Source of the DNA: Mycobacterium genavense ATCC 51234
GTDB lineage: Bacteria; Actinomycetota; Actinomycetes; Mycobacteriales; Mycobacteriaceae
Assembly (NCBI RefSeq): GCF_000526915.1
Contig: NZ_JAGZ01000004.1
Span: forward strand, 401,366-465,365
Reading direction: 5' to 3'
DNA length: 64,000 nt
The notes under the pieces are model-generated. The model had not been told where the DNA came from. It made no database searches and worked only from the letters and a program-made list of their open reading frames with translations. Numbering within the stretch: the stretch's first letter is position 1; each line of letters begins with the position of its first letter. The position numbers and the translations under genes are program-made. Positions 9,213 to 19,759 of this stretch are shown here, piece by piece.

Positions 9213-10233
9213 CAAGGGCTGAGAGGCGCCACCTGGCGCCTCGCCGTCTTCGTGGCGATCTGCCTGTTCGGCATGTTCGCGGTATTCGCGATCTTCGGCG
9301 GTGTCAGGTTCGGTAAAGGTCTCACCTACAACGCGGTCTTCAGTAATGTCGCCGGCCTGGAATCCGGCCAGTTCGTACGGATTGCGGGCGTCGAAGTCGG
9401 TCAGGTCAAAGACATCAGGATCCAACCCGACACCACCGTCCGGGTCCAATTCACCGTCGACGACTCGGTCGTCCTGACCGAAGGCAACCGCGCAGTCATC
9501 AAGTATGACGACCTCATCGGTGGGCGGCATCTAGCACTGGAACAGGGCGCCGGAGGCACCCGCCGACTACCGCCGGGCGCGACGATTCCGTTGGACCACA
9601 CCTCACCGGCGCTCGACCTCGACGCTCTGATCGGGGGGTTTAGGCCGCTGTTTCATGCTCTCGACCCCGATCAGGTAAACGCCCTGTCGGGCCAGCTCAT
9701 CGCAGCCTTCCAGGGGCAAGGCGCCACACTGAGCTCTTTTTCAACAGACGGCCGCGCTGACCAACACATTGGCCGACCGCGACCAGCTCATCGGTGCGGT
9801 CATCGTCAACCTCAATAGCTTGGTGGGATCCCTGGGCGACCAGCACACTCAGTTCGCCAAGGCCGTGGATACGCTGTCCAAGCTCGTCGGCACCTTGGCG
9901 GACCGGCGCAGCGACATCGCCAACGCGATCGGCTACGCGAACTCCGCTGCCGGCGGCGTGGCCGACCTCCTGTCGCAAAGCCGGCCCTCGTTGCAAAAGC
10001 TGGTGACCGAAGCGGACCGCACGGCCGGACTCGTCGTCGGCGACAAAGACCATGTCGACAACCTGTTGGCGACGCTACCCGACGCGTACAAGATCCTGGG
10101 CCGGCAGGGATTGTACGGAGACTACTTCAGCTTCTACATGTGCGAAACGATCCTCAAGCTCAACGGCAAAGGCGGCCAACCCGTATACGTGAAGCTGGTC
10201 GGTCAAAGCAGCGGGAGGTGCACGCCGAGGTGA
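9207..10233 (+). pseudogene. MceB-family protein, frameshifted
   Basis: From GTG 9207 (VRQGLRGATWRLAVFVAICL) the product has the membrane anchor and MCE domain (YNAVFSNVAGLESGQFVRIAGVEVGQVKDI). After GQGATLSS the frame shifts near 9735-9742, and the remainder (QTAALTNTLADRDQLIGAVIVNLNSLVGSL...YVKLVGQSSGRCTPR) is in the next frame, ending at 10233. The stop overlaps the mceC start as GTGA, the usual spacing in mce operons. The break removes the helical domain. Upstream it is also fused in frame to the mceA ORF. Confidence 0.82.
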
Positions 10234-11522
10234 AATCATTCAGAGAGCGAAATCCCTTGATCGTCGGTGCAATTGGCATCGGGATCGTCGCCGTGGTCAT
10301 CATCGCCGCGCTCAACTATCGACTGCTGCCGTTCGTCGAGCAATCCAACCAGTATTCGGCTTATTTCGCCGACGCTAGCGCTCTGATCCCCGACTCCTCG
10401 GTGCAGGTGTCGGGTCTGCGGGTAGGCCGGGTCGACAGTATCTCGTTGGACGGTCCACGCGTGTTGGTGAAGTTCAGCATCAACGACGATGTCGCCGTAG
10501 GCGATCGCAGCGAGGCCGCGATCAAGACCAAAAGCCTGCTCGGCGCAAAGATTTTGGAGGTCGCCCCGCGCGGTACCGGCCGCCAGCAGTCCACGATTCC
10601 GATGGAACGCACCCGGTCGGCTTATCAATTGCCCGATGCCCTCGGCGACCTCACCGCGGCAATCAGCGGGCTGAACACCGACCAGGTATCAAAATCGTTG
10701 GCCACCTTGGCAGATACCTTCGCCAACACTTCGCGGGACCTCAAGGTCGCTCTGCAGGGGGTGTCGCGATTCTCCGACACGCTCGAGCAACGCGACCAAC
10801 AGTTGCGTTCGCTTCTCGCGAACGCCCGGAAAGCCACGGGGGTGCTGGCCGAACGCAGCGACGAGATCGTCAAGCTGGTCCAAGACACCAACGCCTTGTT
10901 GGCCGCTCTGCGAAAGCAAAGTACAGCTCTCGATGAAATCTGGACGAACTTGTCGGCGGTCACCCAACAGATAAAGGGCGTCATCCAAGAAAACCGACAG
11001 ACGCTCAAGCCCGCACTCGACAAGCTCAACGGCGTCATGCAGATGGTGCAAAACCGCAAGACCGAGATCCAGACGTCCATCAAGGGACTCAATGCCTACG
11101 CGTTGTCGCTGGGCGAATCCGTTGCCGCGGGCCCGTTCTTCAAAGCCTATGTGGTGAACCTACTTCCGGGCCAACTCTCCCAGCCGTTCATCGACGCCGC
11201 TTTCTCCGATCTCGGCCTCGACCCGGCGACCTTGCTGCCGACACAGCGCACCGATCCTCAAGTCGGTCAGCCGGGAACACCGCCGCTCCCAATGCCGATG
11301 CCTCGCACTGGGCAGGGTGGCGATCCGAGACTCCACCTGCCCGATGCGATCACGGGGAATCCCGGCGATCCCCGCTATCCCTACCACGAACCGCCACCCG
11401 CGCCGCCGCCCGGTGGACCGCCGCCCGGCCCGCCGGCAACCGAGGTGCCGCCCAACGAGCCCTCGGTGCCGTCACCGGCCGGCGGCCCGGTTATGCAACC
11501 AGCACCGGGAGAACACAGATGA
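10230..11522 (+). CDS. MceC-family lipid-transport protein
   Basis: The GTG at 10230 overlaps the mceB stop (GTGA) and gives VKSFRERNPLIVGAIGIGIV, the typical MceC start. The earlier frame is mceB sequence. The 430-residue product has one membrane anchor (residues 9-29), the MCE domain (YFADASALIPDSSVQVSGLRVGRVDSI) and a long helical region with repeated leucines. It ends in a strongly proline-rich tail (PPPAPPPGGPPPGPPATEVPP). It is one of the six subunits of the hexameric MCE tunnel. It is intact and overlaps mceD by 4 bp (ATGA). Confidence 0.9.
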   Translation: MKSFRERNPLIVGAIGIGIVAVVIIAALNYRLLPFVEQSNQYSAYFADASALIPDSSVQVSGLRVGRVDSISLDGPRVLVKFSINDDVAVGDRSEAAIKTKSLLGAKILEVAPRGTGRQQSTIPMERTRSAYQLPDALGDLTAAISGLNTDQVSKSLATLADTFANTSRDLKVALQGVSRFSDTLEQRDQQLRSLLANARKATGVLAERSDEIVKLVQDTNALLAALRKQSTALDEIWTNLSAVTQQIKGVIQENRQTLKPALDKLNGVMQMVQNRKTEIQTSIKGLNAYALSLGESVAAGPFFKAYVVNLLPGQLSQPFIDAAFSDLGLDPATLLPTQRTDPQVGQPGTPPLPMPMPRTGQGGDPRLHLPDAITGNPGDPRYPYHEPPPAPPPGGPPPGPPATEVPPNEPSVPSPAGGPVMQPAPGEHR

Positions 11523-12966
11523 CGAAGCGTTCCACCCGGATTGCGCTCGGCGTCGTACTGGTGGTTGTCCTGGTCTCTGCCAGCCTGATCGTGGCGCTCA
11601 CCGGTGCTGTGATCGACAAGGTGCGCGTCACGGGATATTTCGCGAACAGCAACGGAGTGTTCGTCGGCGACGACGTGCGGATCCTAGGAGTGTCCGTCGG
11701 CAAGATCGAGCGAATCGAACCGCAGGGCACCCGAGTGCGGATCTACTTCTGGTACGACAAGAAATATCCGGTGCCGGCCGATGCCAAGCCGCCGTGATAT
11801 CTCCATCGCTGGTCAGTGTGCGAGCGATCCAACTGACGCCGGCATACACCTCCGGGCCGACCATGGCCGACCATGCCGTGATTCCCATGGCTCGCACCGC
11901 AGTTCCCGTCGAGTTTGACGACCTACGCGTGCAGCTGCAACGGCTCACCGAGGCTTTGCAGCCGACAAAGCCGGGCGGCGTCAGCACTTTGGGCGAATTC
12001 GTCAACAGTGCCGCCGGCAACTTGGCTGGCCAAGGTTCTGATATCCGAGAAACGTTGATCAAGCTCTCACAAGTCTTTTCAGCTCTTGGCGACCACAGCG
12101 ATGACCTGTTTACCACGGTCAAGAACCTGTCCATCTTCGTGACCGCGCTGCAGAGCAGTCACGACTTGTTGAAGCGCCTCAACGGCAATCTCGCCGCCGT
12201 AACCGGAATGCTTGCCGACGGTCCCGGCAAGGTCGGGCAGGCGGTCGCAGACATCAACAACGTTGTCGGCGACGTGCAGTCCTTCGTCGCCGACAACCGC
12301 GAAACCCTGGGTAAGACAACGGATCAGTTGACCGCGGTCGCCGCGATCCTCAATGAGTCCAAAGAGGATCTCAAGCAGACACTGCACGTGGCGGCACCGG
12401 CGTTTCAGAACTTCGTCAACATCTACCAACCCGCGCAGGGCACACTCAGCGGCGGCCTCGCGGTGAACAACTTCGCCAACCCCATACAATTCTTGTGCTC
12501 TGCCGTGCAGGCGGCATCCCGGCGGGGTGCCGAGCAGTCTGCGAAGCTGTGCGTGCAATACCTGGCCCCGATCATCAAGAATCGTCAGTACAACTTCCCT
12601 CCGCTGGGAGAGAACCTGTTCGTCGGTGCGGCCGCTCGGTCCAATGAGCTGACCTACAGCGAGGATTGGTTGCGGCCGGACTACGTTCCACCGGCCGGAG
12701 GCGGCCCCGCGGGATCCGGCGAGACGCCTTCTTCCGGCGGCCCGCTGTCCCCGGCCGGGGCTCCGTTTGGCGGAGGCTATGGGCCCGCGGCAAATCCCGC
12801 GACCGCCGGTGCCCCGCATGTTTCGAGTCGTCTGCCCGCATCCGATGGCGTCGAATTCCAACCGCCGCAACCAATTCAGCCGTCGCCGTCAGGACCGGCT
12901 TCGACGGATCCCGCGGCCGGATTGTCCGGTCTGATGGTGCCGCAGCCAGCCGGGGGAGGATCTTGA
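11519..12966 (+). pseudogene. MceD-family protein, frameshifted
   Basis: ATG 11519 overlaps the mceC stop. The first 93 codons give the anchor (IALGVVLVVVLVSASLIVAL) and MCE domain (VTGYFANSNGVFVGDDVRILGVSVGKI). One base is missing near 11789 (AAGCCGCCGTG, where AAGGCCGCCGTG keeps the frame). The rest, from AAVISPSLVSVRAIQLTPAY through the helical domain to MVPQPAGGGS, is in the next frame, ending at 12966. Without correction the product stops at 11797, inside the MCE domain. Confidence 0.85.
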
Positions 12967-14090
12967 TGCGCGCAAGACAACTCGGGTACGGCCTCCTGAT
13001 GCTCGTCGCCCTGGGCGCGGCGAGCAGGTGCGCCAATTGGCACGGCGCCAACTCACTGCCATTGCCCGGCACCGTGGGCAACGGCCCGGGGTCGTTCACC
13101 ATCCAGGCCCAGGTGCCAGACGTGGGAAACATGCAGCGCAATTCGCGCGTGCGGGTTGGTGACACGACCGTCGGCAATGTCACCAAGATCGAACACCAGG
13201 GCTGGCATGCGTTGGTAACAATGACCATTGACGGGTCGGTGAACCTCTCCGCAAATGCTACCGCAACCGTGGGTCAGACCAGTCTTTTGGGCTCTCTGCA
13301 CATCGAGTTGGCCCCGCCGACAGCGGTGCCACCGCAGGGACGGCTGAAAAATGGTGCCTTGATCCCGCTCTCGGCGGGGGGCATGTATCCCACGACCGAA
13401 CAGACGCTGGCCGCGGTCTCGATGCTTCTCAACGGCGGCGGCATCGGTCAGATCCAGGAAATCACCCGCGTGCTCAGCACGGCGCTCGCGGGTCGAGCGG
13501 ATGAGTAGCGAGGCCTGATCCAGCAACTCGACGAGTTCATCGGCAACCTCAACAGCCAGACTCGCGACATCATCGCCGCAAGCGATAGCCTCAACAACCT
13601 GGTACGCCAGTTCGCCGACGACAAACCTGTGGTCCACAAGGCGCTGAAGACGGTACCCGAGGCGCTGACGGCCCTGAGCAACGAACGCAATACGCTGGCC
13701 GATGCGGTGACGGCCATCGGACAATTCAGCGCGTTGGCTTCGGATGCCGTCCATCAGACCAAAGACAACCTCGTCAAAGAGCTGAAGGACCTTGGGCCCG
13801 TGCTGAAGTCGCTAGCCGATGCGGGGCCGGCCCTGACCAGATCCTTGGATTTCTTCGCGACCTATCCCTTCCCTAAGCCAACCCTGTCGAAATGGCTGCG
13901 CGGCGACTACGCAAACGTGACAGTGATCATGGACCTGACCTTGTCTCGCTTGGATGCCGGCCTCCTGACGGGCACCCGGTTCGAGGGATCGCTGACCGAG
14001 CTCGAGATGCAGTGGGGCCGCACCATCGGACAAATGCCGAGTCCATACACAGCACGCAACCCACTTGTTGTGCCCTACCGCTTCGATTAG
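12966..14090 (+). pseudogene. MceE-family lipoprotein, in-frame nonsense codon
   Basis: ATG 12966 overlaps the mceD stop. The product has a signal peptide (MRARQLGYGLLMLVALGAAS) followed by RCANWHGANSLPLPG. The cysteine at about residue 23 is the expected lipidation site, but the residue before it is Arg, not the usual Gly/Ala. The MCE domain follows (VPDVGNMQRNSRVRVGDTTVGNVTKI). TAG at 13506 interrupts ...ALAGRADE*RGLIQQLDEFIG, probably from a leucine codon, and the same frame runs on intact to 14090 (NPLVVPYRFD). The helical half would be lost. Confidence 0.85.
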
Positions 14091-14100
14091 GGGCCGTGAA

Positions 14101-15600
14101 ATGCGCCTAAGCAAAAGGATCTTGATTCAGATATCGATTTTTTCGCTGGTATCCCTCACGGCGATGCTGGTGTTGGGCTTCGACTACATGCGATTGCCCG
14201 CACTGTTTTTCGGGGTAAGTCGCTACGACGTGACGCTGCAGTTGCCCGAAGCGGCCGGCCTGTACGACCGCAGCAACGTCACCTACCTGGGGACCGAGGT
14301 CGGTACGGTGAAAGACATCAGGCTTACCGACAGCGGTGTCGCGGCAACGTTAAGCCTGCGCTCCGATGTCAAAATTCCGTCCGACCTAGACGCCCAAGTG
14401 CATAGTCAAAGCGCTGTGGGCGAGCAGTATGTGGCCCTGTTGCCGCGCAACGCCTCGTCTCGGCCGCTGTCGAATGGCGACGTGATCCCGCGAGCGCGCA
14501 CATCGGTGCCGCCCGATATCAACGCCCTGCTCGACGCGACTAACCGTGGCCTGAAGGCGATCCTGCAGGAGAACCTGAAAACGGTTGTCGACGAGTCGTA
14601 TACGGCCTTCGGCGGTCTTGGACCGGAGATCGCCAGATTCTTGCGTGGCGGTTCGGCCCTGGCCCACGACTCGCGAGCGCATCAGGATGAGTTGCAAAAT
14701 CTGGTCGACAACGTCGGTCCACTGCTAGACACCCAGTCCGACACCTCTGACGCCGTCCAGGCGTGGGCATCCCACCTCGCCTATGTCACAAAGTCCTTGC
14801 AAACCAATGACTCCGCTTTACGCGGGGTGGTGCACAACACGGCAGGTGCGGCCGACGAGGCGCGCCAACTATTCGAGCGGGTCCAGCCAACGCTGCCGGC
14901 GCTGCTCACGAACCTGGTCAGCGTCGGCGAGGTCGCGGTCGCCTACCGAGCCGATCTCGAACAGCTCCTCGTGCTGCTGCCACAAGGAACCCAGGCCGTC
15001 CAGGGCGCCGGTCTGGCCAACCGGGGAACCAAGCAGGAGTACAACGGGGCTTTCCTGAGCTTCAAGCTGAACCTGAATCCTCCGCCGGTGTGCTCTACGG
15101 GTTTTCTTCCGGCACAACAACAACGCTCAGCCACCTTCGAGGATTACCCGGCTCGGCCCGCGGGTCCGCTCTACTGCCGAGTACCGCAGGACGCGCAGTT
15201 CAACGTGCGTGGTGCTCGCAACTACCCGTGTGAGACAGTGCTCGGGAAGCGGGCGGCGACGGTCAAGTTGTGCGAAAGCAACGAAGAGTATGTCCCGTTG
15301 AATGAGGGAAACAACCGGAAGGGCGATCCCAACGCGACCCTGTCCGGTCAAGGCGTGCCGCAGTTCGATCCCGGCGAGCCAGTTCCGCCAGGGTATCCGC
15401 AGTCCGCACCCCAGCCCGCGCCGCCGGCACCACCTCAGCCGCCTGCGGGCCCGCCGCCCGCGCCGCTTGCGATCGCCGAATACAACCCGACGACTGGCGA
15501 ATACGTGGGGCCCGACGGCATGGTGTACCGCCAATCCGACCTTGCCAACAACCAGGTGGGCCGGACATGGCAATCGATGCTGGTGCCGCCCAACGAATAA
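14101..15600 (+). CDS. MceF-family lipid-transport protein
   Basis: ATG 14101 gives MRLSKRILIQISIFSLVSLT, a membrane anchor, then the MCE domain (DVTLQLPEAAGLYDRSNVTYLGTEVGTVKDI), the helical domain and the MceF tail. The tail has paired cysteines (PPPVCSTGFL, LYCRVPQ, YPCETVLGKRAATVKLCES) and ends NPTTGEYVGPDGMVYRQ...TWQSMLVPPNE. At 499 residues it has normal length. It is the last gene of the operon and intact, so yrbE A/B, mceC and mceF survive while mceA, B, D and E are disrupted. A second, unrelated mceF 3' end lies at the right edge of the window. Confidence 0.9.
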   Translation: MRLSKRILIQISIFSLVSLTAMLVLGFDYMRLPALFFGVSRYDVTLQLPEAAGLYDRSNVTYLGTEVGTVKDIRLTDSGVAATLSLRSDVKIPSDLDAQVHSQSAVGEQYVALLPRNASSRPLSNGDVIPRARTSVPPDINALLDATNRGLKAILQENLKTVVDESYTAFGGLGPEIARFLRGGSALAHDSRAHQDELQNLVDNVGPLLDTQSDTSDAVQAWASHLAYVTKSLQTNDSALRGVVHNTAGAADEARQLFERVQPTLPALLTNLVSVGEVAVAYRADLEQLLVLLPQGTQAVQGAGLANRGTKQEYNGAFLSFKLNLNPPPVCSTGFLPAQQQRSATFEDYPARPAGPLYCRVPQDAQFNVRGARNYPCETVLGKRAATVKLCESNEEYVPLNEGNNRKGDPNATLSGQGVPQFDPGEPVPPGYPQSAPQPAPPAPPQPPAGPPPAPLAIAEYNPTTGEYVGPDGMVYRQSDLANNQVGRTWQSMLVPPNE

Positions 15601-15670
15601 ACCAAGGTGAGGTACCGGGCGGTCGGGTGCTCCGCGTCGTCGTTTTGGGGTGATGCCAGCGTGACCCAGC

Positions 15671-16698
<1,028 letters not shown>

Positions 16699-17478
16699 CT
16701 ATTTGGGCCCGAATCGTTGCGCGCCGTCGAGGCGCAGGACCTCTCCGTTGACATACCCGTTGGACAGCATGAACAAGACTGCTTCGGCGAATTCGGCCGG
16801 ACTGCCCAGGCGTTTGGGAAAGGCCACGTTCGCGGCGAACTTAGCCAGGGCTTCTTCGCCGACCGATTCCATGATCGGGGTTCGCATCGTTCCGGGGGCA
16901 ATCGTATTGACTCGGATACCTGTGGAACTGAGGTCGCGGGCCGCAGCCAGGGTCAGGCCAATGACGCCGGCTTTGGCTGCCGCATAAGCGGTCTGTCCGA
17001 TCTGACCCTCGTAGCCGGCGATCGATGCGGTGAGCACAATTGCGCCGCGCGCACCGTCGGGGCCGGGTTCGGTCGTCGCGGCCATGGCGGCAGCAGCCAG
17101 GCGCGTCAAGTTATATGTGCCGTTCAGATACAGATCGACGGTCTTGCGGAACCTCTCGAAATCCGCAGGTGTGCCGTCGCGCTGAACGATTCGTTGCGCT
17201 ACGCCGAACCCGCCGTGGGCGACCACGGCGTAGCGCAGGGCACCCAACGACTGGGCGGCCTCGATGGCAGAAGTAACGCTCTCGGTGCTAGTGACATCGG
17301 TCTGGGCGAATAGCGCGCCCGTCCCTAGTTCCGCGGCAAGAGCGGCTCCCTTGCGCTCGTCTAGGTCCGCGATCACGACGCCGTGCAGTCGTCGGACGGT
17401 GACCTCACCGAGGCCGCCCGCCCCGCCACTGACGATGGCCGATGCATCCGCGAACAGCGACGTGCAGGTGATAGTCAT
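16699..17478 (-). CDS. SDR 3-hydroxyacyl-CoA dehydrogenase, type II-like
   Basis: ATG 17478 is preceded by AAAGGAG and overlaps the stop of the acyl-CoA dehydrogenase gene (ATGA). The 259-residue product has VSGGAGGLGE, VIADLDERKG, VLTASIAGYEGQIGQTAYAAAKAGV (catalytic Ser, Tyr, Lys) and RVNTIAPGTMRTPIM, typical of type II 3-hydroxyacyl-CoA dehydrogenases. About four residues appear missing between RRLH and GVVIADL compared with relatives, a small in-frame deletion before the second strand. NAG is replaced by VAHGG. It would oxidise the 3-hydroxyacyl-CoA made by the hydratases. Confidence 0.82.
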   Translation of the reverse strand: MTITCTSLFADASAIVSGGAGGLGEVTVRRLHGVVIADLDERKGAALAAELGTGALFAQTDVTSTESVTSAIEAAQSLGALRYAVVAHGGFGVAQRIVQRDGTPADFERFRKTVDLYLNGTYNLTRLAAAAMAATTEPGPDGARGAIVLTASIAGYEGQIGQTAYAAAKAGVIGLTLAAARDLSSTGIRVNTIAPGTMRTPIMESVGEEALAKFAANVAFPKRLGSPAEFAEAVLFMLSNGYVNGEVLRLDGAQRFGPK

Positions 17479-18596
17479 AAAGCTCCTTTGCCGTTGTGGT
17501 GTTGGGGATCCGGTGCCAGGCCGATGCAGATGTCCCAGGGATCGGGGGCGGCCAGGGCGTAGGCGCCCAATGCGACCGCGGATGCGGTAGGGCGACCAAA
17601 TTCTTCTGTCCAGCTCCTGGCACGACTTGTGACCCGCCACAATTGATGTTCGAGCGTGGTGCCGATTGCGCCGTGGAGTTGGTGTGCCACGGTATTGGCC
17701 GGGGAAACCACCCTTGCGCAGGTGACCTTGGCGCAGTTCACGGCGAATTCTGTTGCCGGCGAGTCGAACCCGTACTCGACAGTCGTGCTCACCGCGAGGT
17801 TGACGGTCGCCCGCGCCTCTTCGACCAGGCCGGCCATCGCCGCCAGCGACTGTTGCACCGCCTGAAACTGGCTCAGCGACTTCCCGAATTGCTCGCGTTC
17901 GCGGGTGTGCTGCAGTGTCAACTCTGCGACGGCGTCGAGTGCGCCGACAGCCTGGACGCATCGTGCCCAGGCGCCGCGTCGGATCAACTCACGCTCGGCA
18001 CCGGGGAGGGGGTCACTGAACAGTTCGTGCGGGAGTTCGAAGAGCACGGTGTCGCGCGGCTCGCCGGCGAGGTTGTGCCGGTATTGAATCGACAATTCTC
18101 GATGGGTGGCTACCGCAATGCGTAGCCCGTCGGCGGTGCGGGCCGCTATCACGATCGCATCCGCGGCACTGGCCCACGGCACGTCGGTGGCCACGCCGCG
18201 CAGCCAGCCATTGCTGAGCTGGCTGTCGGCACAGGCGACGGTCAGCACCGCGTCTTGTGGCTGTTCATGGTCGATGAGTGAAATAAGCCATGCCGCAAGC
18301 AGATCCGTTTGGGCGATGGGAGCCGCAGCGGCGTGTCGAGCCAGCGTGTACAGGACCAGAGCTAGTTCGGCGGGTCCGGCGTCAAGGCTTGGTGTGCTGG
18401 TCAACCGGGCCAGCCCGGTGTCGCACAGGTCGGTCCACAGTTGCCGGTCGAGAGTTTCCGGCATGGTTCCACGACCGGCCCGGGCACCGGACGACTTCTG
18501 CCCGATATCCGTGATTAACTTGCACAAGTCCGACAGGTCGTCCGGCTGGCTGTCGGCAGTAAGGATGCCGCCGAGCAGAGCGTTGGCGTTAGTCAT
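17475..18596 (-). CDS. Acyl-CoA dehydrogenase family protein (ChsE-type partner subunit)
   Basis: The product is 373 residues from ATG 18596, which overlaps the stop of the preceding dehydrogenase remnant. It has the acyl-CoA dehydrogenase fold: N-terminal helices, middle beta domain, and C-terminal helices with HTREREQFGKSLSQFQAVQQSLAAMAG and HQLHGAIGTTLEHQLWRVTSRA. Such paralogues lacking a clear catalytic glutamate work as heterotetramers with a second dehydrogenase in sterol side-chain oxidation. Its likely partner immediately upstream is reduced to a 3' fragment, so this subunit may have lost its mate. Confidence 0.82.
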   Translation of the reverse strand: MTNANALLGGILTADSQPDDLSDLCKLITDIGQKSSGARAGRGTMPETLDRQLWTDLCDTGLARLTSTPSLDAGPAELALVLYTLARHAAAAPIAQTDLLAAWLISLIDHEQPQDAVLTVACADSQLSNGWLRGVATDVPWASAADAIVIAARTADGLRIAVATHRELSIQYRHNLAGEPRDTVLFELPHELFSDPLPGAERELIRRGAWARCVQAVGALDAVAELTLQHTREREQFGKSLSQFQAVQQSLAAMAGLVEEARATVNLAVSTTVEYGFDSPATEFAVNCAKVTCARVVSPANTVAHQLHGAIGTTLEHQLWRVTSRARSWTEEFGRPTASAVALGAYALAAPDPWDICIGLAPDPQHHNGKGAL

Positions 18597-18820
18597 CGAA
18601 TTCCCATCTGCCGGGCGATCATCCCGCGCATGACCTCGTTTGTCCCGCCCCGCAGCGTGAACAGCGGTGCGTGCAAGCGGGCCGTGGTGGGTAGCTCGCG
18701 CATGGACTCAGCGTCGGACGACGTCGGACCGAGTTCCTCGATAAGTTCTGCAGCCACCTCGACGGACTCCTGCTCGAACGTTGTGCCGAGATCAATCGCA
18801 AGCGCATTGACCCTGCGGGT
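18593..18820 (-). pseudogene. 3' remnant of an acyl-CoA dehydrogenase
   Basis: About 75 codons of an acyl-CoA dehydrogenase C-terminus remain: VNALAIDLGTTFEQESVEVA ... LFTLRGGTNEVMRGMIARQMGIR. The GGTNEVMR motif is intact and it ends in the usual overlap with the next gene. The remnant abuts the SDR stop codon at 18821 with no start of its own, so about 80% of the gene (roughly 0.9 kb) has been deleted. Confidence 0.85.
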
Positions 18821-19630
18821 TCATTGCAGCGCACCGATCGTCGGCACTGCGGTATCGGGCAGGTAGAAGTTTGGAGTGAGGTCTCCCTCACGGGCCGCGA
18901 GCCGATATTCGCTGAAGTCGGTGACACCTTCTTCGCGTAGCAACTGTTCGTCGGTGAAGAACTTGCCGCTGGTTATCGGTGGCCGGGTAACCAGCGCGTG
19001 CATTGCATCGGCCATGATGTGTGGACTCCGCGACTGTGCGGTGGCCTGGGTTTCGCCAAACGCCGCGAATTCTGCCGACCAACCCAGGGTGAGAAGGCTT
19101 TCCGCGTACTTGCTGACGGTATGGCCGACGTGGGCGCCGACCCACGCGGCTTCCAGGTTCACCGGCGGGGAAATATTGACGATATGGGCGTGCGGCGAGG
19201 CCGAGAACAGGGGCAGGGCCGTGTGCACCAACGTGAAGGGGCCTTCGACGTTGACCGCGAGCAAGCGATCGAAGCTTTTGGGCGGCAACGCCACGGTCGG
19301 CCGCAGATCCAATGCGCCGGCGTTGTTGACGACAATGTCGAGTTGGCTGAACGCCTTGGCGACCGCGTTGACCGCGTCGCCGACTGATCCGGGATCGCGT
19401 ACGTCGCACGGTATCGCCAAGGCCGCGCCGCCGGCGGCCCGCACGGCCTCTGCGGTTTCGTTCAGTGTACCCGCAATCTTCGGATTAGGTGTGGATGTCT
19501 TGGCCAGTAATGCAATTCGGATCCCATCAGCCGCGGCACGATCGGCGAGGGTGCGGCCGATACCTCGGCTGGCACCGCTAACCAGCATCACTTGGCCCGT
19601 CAATGACCGAGTGGCGCGATAGCTGCTCAC
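18821..19630 (-). CDS. HSDL2-like SDR with lost catalytic tyrosine
   Basis: The 269-residue ORF from ATG 19630 has VSGASRGIG, VNNAGALDL and VNISPPVNLE, as in hydroxysteroid dehydrogenase-like 2 proteins. The active-site YTxxK is replaced by HTVSK (His170, Lys174). About 20 residues are missing after EFAAFG, where relatives have a segment like IAVNSLWPRTTIATAA, before SRSPHIMADAMHAL. The frame is open but both changes argue against activity. It heads a leftward operon, divergent from the DUF35/thiolase pair across box E. Confidence 0.75.
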   Translation of the reverse strand: MSSYRATRSLTGQVMLVSGASRGIGRTLADRAAADGIRIALLAKTSTPNPKIAGTLNETAEAVRAAGGAALAIPCDVRDPGSVGDAVNAVAKAFSQLDIVVNNAGALDLRPTVALPPKSFDRLLAVNVEGPFTLVHTALPLFSASPHAHIVNISPPVNLEAAWVGAHVGHTVSKYAESLLTLGWSAEFAAFGETQATAQSRSPHIMADAMHALVTRPPITSGKFFTDEQLLREEGVTDFSEYRLAAREGDLTPNFYLPDTAVPTIGALQ

Positions 19631-19694
19631 GTGTCTCCCTCACGGTGGATAGGCTGACGTAGCCGGGCGCCCACATCGAACTCGCGGTTGAATG

Positions 19695-19710
19695 ATATAA
19701 CTATATATAT
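19695..19710. promoter_or_regulatory. 16-bp AT palindrome, box E
   Basis: ATATAACTATATATAT lies between the divergent SDR operon (start 19630) and the DUF35/thiolase operon (start 19760). It differs from box I at only two positions. Confidence 0.55.
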
Positions 19711-19759
19711 ATATGGCGGTCGAGATATCGAAGTCTCCGGTACGACAAGGGTGGACGCT

